Positions 24,405 through 31,428 of a stretch of 64,000 nucleotides of DNA are shown here, piece after piece (position 1 is the stretch's first letter; each line of letters starts with the position of its first letter). Source of the DNA: Mycolicibacterium canariasense (GTDB lineage: Bacteria; Actinomycetota; Actinomycetes; Mycobacteriales; Mycobacteriaceae). The DNA lies in contig NZ_LQOL01000052.1 in assembly GCF_002101555.1 (NCBI RefSeq), positions 248,001-312,000 on the forward strand. Direction: 5' to 3'. The notes under the pieces are model-generated. The model had not been told where the DNA came from and did not search any database. It saw only the letters and a program-made list of their open reading frames with translations. A program made the position numbers and the translations under genes.

Positions 24405-25820
24405 GTGTCAGATGCCTTGTGGATCGCACTTGCGGTCATCGCCGTTCTGGTCGTCGCTGCGCTGGTTGTCGGGCTGGTGCGCTACCGGCGCCGGCAGATC
24501 AGCCTATCCAAGCAGGACACCCCCACCGGAATCGATCGTTCCGGCGGCTACACCGCGGCATCGGGCATCACCTTCGCCGAGTCGACCAAGGCGCCCGCAC
24601 AGGCCCCCGAACAGACCCCTGAGCGCACCCCTGAGCCGACCTCGACGGGCACCGGTGCGCCCGGTGTCGGTGATGACGCCGCGATACCGCGGGACGCACC
24701 CAAACGCACCATCGCCGACGTGCAACTGCCCGAGCCGCCCGTCGAGGTGGCCGAGCCCAAGCCGGCGCAGCCGGCACCCGAGCCGAAGCCGGTACAACCC
24801 GAGCCCGGGCCCGAGCCGGTGCCGGTGGTCGAAGAGATCGCACCAACCCCGGTCGATGGCGGCGCCATTGCGCCGACCCCGGTCGATGGCGGCGCCATTG
24901 CGCCGACCGAAGGCCGCCTGGAGCGGCTGCGCGGCCGGCTGGCGAAATCGCAGAACACCCTGGGCCGGGGCATGCTGGGCCTGCTCGGCGGCGGTGATCT
25001 CGACGAAGAGTCGTGGGAGGAGATCGAGGACACCCTGCTGATCGCCGACCTCGGCCCGGTGGTCACCCAGTCCGTGGTCGCGGCACTGCGCGAGAAGATG
25101 GCCAGCGCCGGGGTGCGCACCGAAGCCGATGCCCGCGCCGTGCTCAAGGACGTGCTGGTCGCCGAGCTGCGCCCGGAGCTGGACCGCTCGATCAAGGCGC
25201 TGCCGCACGCCGACAAGCCGTCGGTGCTGCTGGTCGTGGGCGTCAACGGCACCGGCAAGACCACCACGGTGGGCAAATTGGCCCGCGTGCTGGTCGCCGA
25301 CGGCCGCCGGGTGGTGCTGGGCGCCGCCGACACCTTCCGGGCCGCCGCGGCCGACCAGCTGCAGGCCTGGGCATCGCGGGTGGGCGCCGAGGTGGTCCGC
25401 GGCGCCGAGGGGGCCGACCCGGCGTCGGTGGCCTTCGACGCCGTCGACAAGGGCATCGAGACCGGCGCCGACGTGGTGGTGGTCGACACTGCCGGTCGGC
25501 TGCACACCAAGACCGGCCTGATGGACGAACTCGGCAAGGTCAAACGCGTGGTGGAGAAGCGCGCCAAGGTCGACGAGGTACTGCTGGTGCTGGACGCCAC
25601 CATCGGCCAGAACAGCCTGCCGCAGGCCAAGGTGTTCGCCGAGGTCGTCGACATCACCGGCGTGGTCCTGACCAAGCTCGACGGAACCGCCAAGGGCGGC
25701 ATCGTCTTCCGCGTGCAGCAGGAATTGGGCGTGCCGGTGAAACTCGTCGGCCTCGGCGAGGGACCCGACGACCTGGCCCCGTTCGAGCCCGCCGCGTTCG
25801 TCGACGCGCTGCTCGTCTAA
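24405..25820 (+). CDS. ftsY: Signal recognition particle receptor FtsY
   Basis: 471 residues. An N-terminal membrane helix (residues 4-26) is followed by a long Pro/Ala/Glu-rich linker (about 40-165) containing a duplicated PVDGGAIAPT unit, then the SRP-type NG GTPase domain. Motifs: VVGVNGTGKTTTVGKLARV (G1), DTFRAAAADQL, VVDTAGRLHTKTGLMDEL and TKLDGTAKGG. It docks Ffh-bound ribosomes at the membrane. GTG start, probably leaderless. Confidence 0.97.
   Translation: MSDALWIALAVIAVLVVAALVVGLVRYRRRQISLSKQDTPTGIDRSGGYTAASGITFAESTKAPAQAPEQTPERTPEPTSTGTGAPGVGDDAAIPRDAPKRTIADVQLPEPPVEVAEPKPAQPAPEPKPVQPEPGPEPVPVVEEIAPTPVDGGAIAPTPVDGGAIAPTEGRLERLRGRLAKSQNTLGRGMLGLLGGGDLDEESWEEIEDTLLIADLGPVVTQSVVAALREKMASAGVRTEADARAVLKDVLVAELRPELDRSIKALPHADKPSVLLVVGVNGTGKTTTVGKLARVLVADGRRVVLGAADTFRAAAADQLQAWASRVGAEVVRGAEGADPASVAFDAVDKGIETGADVVVVDTAGRLHTKTGLMDELGKVKRVVEKRAKVDEVLLVLDATIGQNSLPQAKVFAEVVDITGVVLTKLDGTAKGGIVFRVQQELGVPVKLVGLGEGPDDLAPFEPAAFVDALLV
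24846..24908. repeat. Tandem 30-bp duplication in the ftsY linker
   Basis: A 33-nt stretch is repeated exactly with a 30-nt period (24846-24878 and 24876-24908), encoding PVDGGAIAPT twice in the disordered linker. Likely a recent slippage event with little functional effect. Confidence 0.9.
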
Positions 25821-25861
25821 ACCCGCTTCCGCTGGACCCGCCAAGGGCAAATACGCAGCGC

Positions 25862-25877
25862 GTAACACCGGCGAAAC
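25862..25877. promoter_or_regulatory. GlnR-type binding box upstream of amt
   Basis: GTAAC (25862-25866), 6 nt, GAAAC (25873-25877), an exact match to the actinobacterial GlnR a-b half-site pattern GTnAC-N6-GAAAC. Further GAAAC units occur at 25878, 25904 and 25927. It lies in the 181-nt spacer upstream of the amt-glnB-glnD operon, where nitrogen control is expected. Confidence 0.6.
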
Positions 25878-26001
25878 GAAACCGGCCGATCCGTTCACTC
25901 GCACGAAACACAGGCGCGTCGTAGGCGAAACAACGACTCAGCAGAGTTCCCTACCAGGTCAACGGTGCCTGACCGTGGCATGTCGAAGGAGGAAGCTGGG
26001 A

Positions 26002-27381
26002 GTGGACGGATTTCCGACGATGGGTATACCGGACACCGGTGATACCGCGTGGATGCTCGCGAGTGCCGCACTCGTGCTGTTGATGACGCCGGGACTGGCG
26101 TTCTTCTACGGCGGCATGGTGCGAGCCAAGGGCGTGCTCAACATGATCATGATGAGCATCAGTTCCATGGGTGTGGTCACGGTGCTGTGGGTGCTGTACG
26201 GCTACTCGCTGGCCTTCGGCAACGACAAGTTCAACCTCTTCGGAGATCCCACCGAGTTCTGGGGACTCAAGGGACTGATCGGCGGTAACGCCACCGCCGC
26301 GGTGGCCGCCGACCCGGCGACCGGGACGGCGGCGGCCGACGCCGTGAACATCCCGCTGGTGGGCACGCTGCCCGCCACCGTGTTCGTGGCGTTCCAGCTG
26401 ATGTTCGCCATCATCACCGTCGCCCTGATCTCGGGCTCGGTGGCCGACCGCCTCAAGTTCGGCGGCTGGCTGCTGTTCGCCGGTCTGTGGGCCACCTTCG
26501 TCTACTTCCCGGTCGCCCACTGGGTGTTCTCCTTCGACGGTGTCACCGCCGAGACCGGTGGCTGGATTGCCAACAAGCTCAAGGCAGTTGACTTCGCCGG
26601 TGGCACCGCGGTGCACATCAACGCCGGTACGGCGGGCCTCGTGCTGGCGATCATCCTTGGCAAGCGTCTCGGCTGGCCGGGTACCCCGATGCGGCCGCAC
26701 AACCTGCCCTTCGTGATGTTGGGCGCCGGTCTGCTGTGGTTCGGCTGGTACGGCTTCAACGCCGGTTCCGCCACTGCCTCAGGCGGTTTGGCCGGTTCCA
26801 CCTTCGTCACCACCACGGTGGCCACCGCGGCCGCCATGCTGGCCTGGCTGCTCACCGAGCGCATCCGTGACGGCAAGGCCACCTCGCTGGGTGCGGCGTC
26901 GGGCATCGTGGCCGGCCTGGTCGCCATCACCCCGTCCTGCTCCTCGGTCAACGTGCTGGGCGCGTTGGTGATCGGTGTCGTCGCCGGTGCGGTCTGCGCC
27001 CTGGCGGTCGGCCTGAAGTACAAGCTGGGCTTCGACGATTCGCTCGACGTCGTGGGTGTCCACCTGGTCGGCGGTATCCTCGGCACCCTGCTCGTCGGCC
27101 TGGTCGCCGCGCCGGAGACGGGCGCCGGCGTGGCCGGGTTGTTCTACGGCGGCGGGTTCGACCAATTGTGGCGACAGGCCGTCGGGGCGGGCGCTGTTCT
27201 CGTCTATTCGGCGGTCGGTACGGCTATCTTGGCGTTGATCGTGAAATACACCGTGGGGCTGCGTCTCGACAAGGAAGAGGAGGCATCCGGCATCGATGAG
27301 GCCGAGCACGCGGAAAGCGGCTACGACTTCGTGGCGGTCGGAACCGGTTCCGTTCTTGGTCGGCACGGCGCGGAGGGATGA
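26002..27381 (+). CDS. amt: Ammonium transporter
   Basis: Amt/Mep/Rh-family channel, 459 residues, with about 11 membrane helices. The twin pore histidines are in TAVHINAGTAGLVL and VVGVHLVGG; the Amt signature region MLGAGLLWFGWYGFNAGS is present. The cytoplasmic C-terminal tail, the site of PII docking, carries an acidic stretch (KEEEASGIDEAEHAE). GTG 26002 is chosen because SD AAGGAGGA (25986-25993) sits 8 nt before it. ATG 26020 is an alternative. First gene of amt-glnB-glnD, behind a GlnR-type box. Confidence 0.96.
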   Translation: MDGFPTMGIPDTGDTAWMLASAALVLLMTPGLAFFYGGMVRAKGVLNMIMMSISSMGVVTVLWVLYGYSLAFGNDKFNLFGDPTEFWGLKGLIGGNATAAVAADPATGTAAADAVNIPLVGTLPATVFVAFQLMFAIITVALISGSVADRLKFGGWLLFAGLWATFVYFPVAHWVFSFDGVTAETGGWIANKLKAVDFAGGTAVHINAGTAGLVLAIILGKRLGWPGTPMRPHNLPFVMLGAGLLWFGWYGFNAGSATASGGLAGSTFVTTTVATAAAMLAWLLTERIRDGKATSLGAASGIVAGLVAITPSCSSVNVLGALVIGVVAGAVCALAVGLKYKLGFDDSLDVVGVHLVGGILGTLLVGLVAAPETGAGVAGLFYGGGFDQLWRQAVGAGAVLVYSAVGTAILALIVKYTVGLRLDKEEEASGIDEAEHAESGYDFVAVGTGSVLGRHGAEG

Positions 27382-27386
27382 GGAAA

Positions 27387-27725
27387 ATGAAGCTGATTAC
27401 TGCAATCGTCAAACCGTTTACCCTGGAAGACGTCAAGACCGGTCTTGAGCAGACGGGCATCCTGGGGATGACCGTGAGCGAGGTCCAGGGCTACGGACGC
27501 CAGAAGGGCCACACCGAGGTCTACCGCGGCGCGGAGTACTCCGTGGACTTCGTGCCGAAGGTGCGCGTCGAGGTCGTCGTGGACGACTCCGCCGTCGACA
27601 AGGTGGTGGACGTCATCGTCCAGGCCGCCCGCACCGGCAAGATCGGTGACGGCAAGGTCTGGGTGAGCCCGGTGGACACCGTCGTCCGGGTGCGCACCGG
27701 CGAGCGTGGGGCCGACGCCCTTTGA
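27387..27725 (+). CDS. glnB: Nitrogen regulatory protein P-II
   Basis: PII signalling protein, 112 residues, the canonical length. MKLITAIVKPFTLEDVK N-terminus, T-loop EVYRGAEYSVDFVPK with Tyr51 (the residue modified by GlnD, by adenylylation in actinobacteria) and Tyr46, and the ATP/2-oxoglutarate segment TGKIGDGKVWV. It senses 2-oxoglutarate and ATP/ADP and gates Amt. ATG 27387 is preferred; an ATG at 27378 overlapping the amt stop (ATGA) would add three residues. Confidence 0.96.
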   Translation: MKLITAIVKPFTLEDVKTGLEQTGILGMTVSEVQGYGRQKGHTEVYRGAEYSVDFVPKVRVEVVVDDSAVDKVVDVIVQAARTGKIGDGKVWVSPVDTVVRVRTGERGADAL

Positions 27726-27806
27726 CCCGGCGATGAGCTGAGGGGGTGCTCTCCCGGCCGATGCAGTTGATTGACCGAAAGTAGTAACGGCCGGGGGAGG
27801 ACCGAG

Positions 27807-30296
27807 ATGACAGAGCAGACACCAGATCCCGTCACTGGGGCCGCCCGTTGGGAGGCGCCGGTGGCGGGATCGCTGCGTCCGGCGACGGATCTGGCCAAGG
27901 CGTCCGAACAGCTGCTGACCACCGGCAGCCGGCAACTGGACTCCGCGGCGCTGCGGGCGGCGCTGCTCGACCTCAACGAATTCTGGCTCACCACAAAGGC
28001 GAGCGAGATCGGGATCACGGCGACGAGCGGCTTCGCCATCGTGGCCACCGGCGGCCTGGGCCGCGGTGAGTTGTTGCCGTACTCGGACCTGGACCTGATG
28101 CTGCTGCACGACAACATGCCCGCCGAGATCGTCAGCCAGGTCGCCGAACTGCTGTGGTACCCGTTGTGGGACGCCAACATCCGCATCGACCACAGTGTGC
28201 GGACGGTGCCGGAGGCCTTGAAGGTGGCCGCCGAGGACGTGTCCGCCGGCTTGGCGATGCTCGACGCCAGGCATATTGCCGGCGATCAGGAACTGTCGTC
28301 GCTGTTGATCGGGGGCGCGCGCCGGCAGTGGCGCACCGGGATCGCGCCCCGTTTCGACGAGCTCGTGGCGCACGCCCGGGGCCGGTGGGAGCGCAGCGGG
28401 CAGATCGCGCACCGGGCCGAACCGGACCTGAAGAACGGCCGCGGCGGACTGCGAGATGTCCAGCTGCTCAATGCGTTGGCCATTGCCCAACTCGCCGACG
28501 TCTATCCCAGCCGGATGCTGGCTTCACCCACCGGCACGCTCGGTGGGGCGCACCTGGCGCTGCTGAACGTGCGCACCGAACTGCACCGGATCTCCCGGCG
28601 CGGCCGCGAACAGGTGCTGGCGCAGTACGCCGACGAGATCGGCGCCTCGCTGCGCATCGGGGACCGTTTCGATCTGGCCCGGATGCTCTCCGACGCCGCG
28701 CGCACCGTCAGCTACTACGTCGACGCGGGTATCCGCACCGCGGGTAATGCGCTGCCGCGCCGCGGGTTCGCCGCGCTGCGCCGGCCGGCGCGCCGTCCGC
28801 TCGACGAGGGGGTGATCGAGTTCGCCGGTGAGGTCATCCTGGCCAGGGACGCCCGACCGGAACGTGATCCCGGCCTTATCCTGCGCGTCGCGGCCGCCTC
28901 GGCGACCACCGGATTGCCGATCGCGGCGTCGACGTTGAGCCGATTGGCCGGTGCGGCACCGGAGTTGCGCGCACCGTGGCCGCGGGCCGCGCTCAAGGAC
29001 CTGCTGGTGATGCTGTCGGCCGGGCCGGCCGCGGTGGCCACCGTGGAGGCGCTGGACCGCACCGGGCTGTGGGGCCGGTTGTTCCCCGAGTGGGGGGCGG
29101 TGCGCGACCTACCGCCCCGGGACGTCGTGCACATCTGGACGGTTGATCGTCATCTCATCGAAACCGTCTCTCGGGCAAGCGCATTCACCACCCGGGTGGC
29201 ACGGCCGGATCTGCTGGTGCTCGGCGCGCTGCTGCACGACATCGGCAAGGGGCGCGGGGGCGACCACAGCGTCATCGGCGCCGAGCTGGCCACCCAGGTG
29301 GGCACCCGGCTGGGCTTGTGGCCGTCGGATATCGAGGTGCTGTCCAAGATCGTGCGGTATCACCTGCTGCTGCCCGACACCGCGACCCGGCGGGATCTGC
29401 AGGACCCCAAGACCATCGACACGGTGGTGGCTGCCCTCGGCGGTGACCTGGTGCTGCTGGAATTGCTGCATGCGCTGGCCGAGGCCGATTCGCTGGCCAC
29501 CGGCCCCGGGGTGTGGGGGGACTGGAAGGCGTCCCTGATCGGCGACCTGGTGCGGCGGTGCCGGCTGGTGATGGTCGGTGAACCGTTGCCGCAGCCCGAT
29601 CCCGTCGATCCGCATTACCTCTCGTTGGCGGCCGACGGCGGGGTGCACGTCGACCTGGTGCCCGGCGACGGGGCGCACATCCACAACGTGACCATGATCG
29701 CGCCCGACCGACGCGGTTTGTTGTCGAAGGCTGCCGGCGTGCTCTCGCTGAACTCGCTGCGGGTGCATTCGGCCTCGGTCAACAGCGCCGACGGTATGGC
29801 GATCAACATGTTCGTGGTGTCACCGCGGTTCGGGTCGCCGCCGGCGGCCGAACTCCTGCGCCAACAGTTCATCCTCGCCCTCGGCGACGAACTGGATGTC
29901 ATCGAGGCGCTCGCGCGCCGCGACCGGGAGGCGGCCGGCACCGCCCGGGTCGGCGAGGTGGTGTCGGCGGTCCCCGTCAATCAGGTCAGCGCCCCGCCGC
30001 GCATCCTGTGGTCGGAGGGCTCCACGCCGGGCCGGTTCATCGTGCAGGTGCGCGCAGCGGACCGCGCCGGTCTGCTGGCCCGGCTCACCGCGGTGATCGA
30101 GCGTGACGGTCTGGACATCGAATGGGCCAAGGTCACCACGCTGGGATCGGCCGTGGTGGACGTGTTCTGCATCGCGGTGCCGGCGCTGGCCGGCGGTGCC
30201 GACGGCGCCCAGGCCGCCGCGGTGCGTGCCGAACTCGAGCGCGACCTCTACGCCGTGCTGCCGACACCACCGAAGCCGGTGTCCGAAGCCAGTTAG
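27807..30296 (+). CDS. glnD: PII (de)modifying nucleotidyltransferase
   Basis: GlnD, 829 residues. The N-terminal nucleotidyltransferase domain has GGLGRGELLPYSDLDLMLL. A PII-UTase domain follows, then an HD phosphohydrolase domain (LLVLGALLHDIGKGRGGDHS) that removes the modification, then two C-terminal ACT domains (about residues 610-690 and 735-815) that sense glutamine. ATG start with strong SD GGGGGAGG (27793-27800). It modifies the PII encoded just upstream; together they relay nitrogen status to amt. Its stop overlaps the convergent XRE gene by 4 nt. Confidence 0.95.
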   Translation: MTEQTPDPVTGAARWEAPVAGSLRPATDLAKASEQLLTTGSRQLDSAALRAALLDLNEFWLTTKASEIGITATSGFAIVATGGLGRGELLPYSDLDLMLLHDNMPAEIVSQVAELLWYPLWDANIRIDHSVRTVPEALKVAAEDVSAGLAMLDARHIAGDQELSSLLIGGARRQWRTGIAPRFDELVAHARGRWERSGQIAHRAEPDLKNGRGGLRDVQLLNALAIAQLADVYPSRMLASPTGTLGGAHLALLNVRTELHRISRRGREQVLAQYADEIGASLRIGDRFDLARMLSDAARTVSYYVDAGIRTAGNALPRRGFAALRRPARRPLDEGVIEFAGEVILARDARPERDPGLILRVAAASATTGLPIAASTLSRLAGAAPELRAPWPRAALKDLLVMLSAGPAAVATVEALDRTGLWGRLFPEWGAVRDLPPRDVVHIWTVDRHLIETVSRASAFTTRVARPDLLVLGALLHDIGKGRGGDHSVIGAELATQVGTRLGLWPSDIEVLSKIVRYHLLLPDTATRRDLQDPKTIDTVVAALGGDLVLLELLHALAEADSLATGPGVWGDWKASLIGDLVRRCRLVMVGEPLPQPDPVDPHYLSLAADGGVHVDLVPGDGAHIHNVTMIAPDRRGLLSKAAGVLSLNSLRVHSASVNSADGMAINMFVVSPRFGSPPAAELLRQQFILALGDELDVIEALARRDREAAGTARVGEVVSAVPVNQVSAPPRILWSEGSTPGRFIVQVRAADRAGLLARLTAVIERDGLDIEWAKVTTLGSAVVDVFCIAVPALAGGADGAQAAAVRAELERDLYAVLPTPPKPVSEAS

Positions 30297-30559
30297 CCGG
30301 TGTGGCGAAGGTCGGAGCCCGCGAAACAGCTCTCGGCCAACTCATCCAGTGACAACGGCAGCACCCGGGCCAGCGCGGCGATGGTGCTGAACGCCGGGGT
30401 GGCGAGCCGGCCGGTTTCGATCTTGCGCAGCGTCTCGGGTGAGATCGCCGCTGCCTCGGCCACTTCGGCAAGGGTGCGGGCGCCGCGGGCCTGGCGGAGT
30501 TGTTCGCCGAGGCGCTTGCCCGCGGCGAGCTGTTCTGCGGTCAGGGGAAGACGCACCAT
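30293..30559 (-). CDS. XRE-family helix-turn-helix regulator
   Basis: 88-residue lambda-repressor-type DNA-binding protein. The HTH covers TLAEVAEAAAISPETLRKIE with the following GRLATPAFSTIAALARVL. There is no effector or toxin-antitoxin partner domain. It is divergent from a methionine aminopeptidase gene, and the 82-nt gap holds two inverted 14-bp palindromic sites, so it is probably an autorepressor that also controls map. Confidence 0.85.
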   Translation of the reverse strand: MVRLPLTAEQLAAGKRLGEQLRQARGARTLAEVAEAAAISPETLRKIETGRLATPAFSTIAALARVLPLSLDELAESCFAGSDLRHTG

Positions 30560-30579
30560 GGCGCCAGCGTACCCGGATT

Positions 30580-30625
30580 GGTATGAAAATACCGCAAGCC
30601 TGCGCTACGGTGGTATTTTCATACC
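30580..30625. promoter_or_regulatory. Paired inverted operator sites between XRE gene and map
   Basis: GGTATGAAAATACC (30580-30593) and GGTATTTTCATACC (30612-30625). The second is the exact reverse complement of the first, and each half is itself a near-palindrome (GGTAT...ATACC). Centres are 32 bp apart, about three helical turns. They are placed to cover both divergent promoters. Best explained as the operator of the XRE protein. Confidence 0.7.
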
Positions 30626-30641
30626 GCTGAGGAGATATGCC

Positions 30642-31427
30642 GTGTTGGAACTGAAGACACCCCGAGAGATCGCGGCGATGGACGTCACCGGGACGTTCAT
30701 CGCCGAACTGCTCGACGATCTGGCCGGGCGCGCCAGGCCGGGGGTGAACCTCCTCGAACTCGAGGTGCGCGCCAGGGAACTGATCGCCGAACGTGGTGCC
30801 CAGTCCTGCTACTGGGACTATGCGCCCTCGTTCGGTCGCGGCCCGTTCCGCAACGTCATCTGTCTGTCGGTGAACGACGCTGTGCTGCACGGGCTTCCGC
30901 ACGACTACGTGCTGGCCGACGGTGATCTGCTCACCATGGACATCGCGGTGTCGATCGACGGCTGGGTCGCCGATTCGGCCCGCAGCATCATCGTCGGGAC
31001 GCCGCGCGCCGAGGACCGCCGGCTGATCACCGCCACCGAGGAAGCGCTGGCGGCCGGTATCGCGGCGGCAATGCCGGGAAACCGGCTCGGGGACATCTCC
31101 GCCGCGATCGGCGCGGTGGCGGCGGACTACGGGTATCCGGTCAACACCGAGTTCGGTGGGCACGGCCTGGGCCGCACCATGCACGAGGACCCGCACGTGC
31201 CCAACCTCGGCAGGCCCGGCCGTGGTCTCAAGCTGCGCCCCGGGCTGACGCTGGCGCTGGAACCGTGGTTCGCGGCGGGCACCGATCGCATCGTCTTCGA
31301 CCCGGACGGCTGGACCATCCGCTCGGCGGACGGATCGCGCACCGCGCACAGCGAGCACACCATCGCGATCACCGACGGTGCCGCGCTGGTGCTCACCTCG
31401 CGGGAGCGGGTGACCGCCGGCGTCTGA
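30642..31427 (+). CDS. map: Type I methionine aminopeptidase
   Basis: M24 metallopeptidase, 261 residues, removing the N-terminal Met from new proteins. Metal ligands: two Asp in DIAVSIDGWVADSARS, His in GGHGLGRTMHEDP, Glu in LALEPWF and Glu in TAHSEHTIAI. GTG 30642 with SD GAGGAG (30629-30634). It lacks the N-terminal SH3-binding/zinc extension of MapB-type mycobacterial enzymes and sits under an XRE operator, so it is probably an accessory, regulated copy rather than the housekeeping one; that is inference. Confidence 0.88.
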   Translation: MLELKTPREIAAMDVTGTFIAELLDDLAGRARPGVNLLELEVRARELIAERGAQSCYWDYAPSFGRGPFRNVICLSVNDAVLHGLPHDYVLADGDLLTMDIAVSIDGWVADSARSIIVGTPRAEDRRLITATEEALAAGIAAAMPGNRLGDISAAIGAVAADYGYPVNTEFGGHGLGRTMHEDPHVPNLGRPGRGLKLRPGLTLALEPWFAAGTDRIVFDPDGWTIRSADGSRTAHSEHTIAITDGAALVLTSRERVTAGV

Positions 31428-31428
31428 C

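Noticed and set aside
30569..30593. GGTAT-N14-GGGTA on the minus strand as a SigF promoter for the XRE gene
   Set aside because: The spacing is one short and the GGTAT belongs to the palindromic operator.
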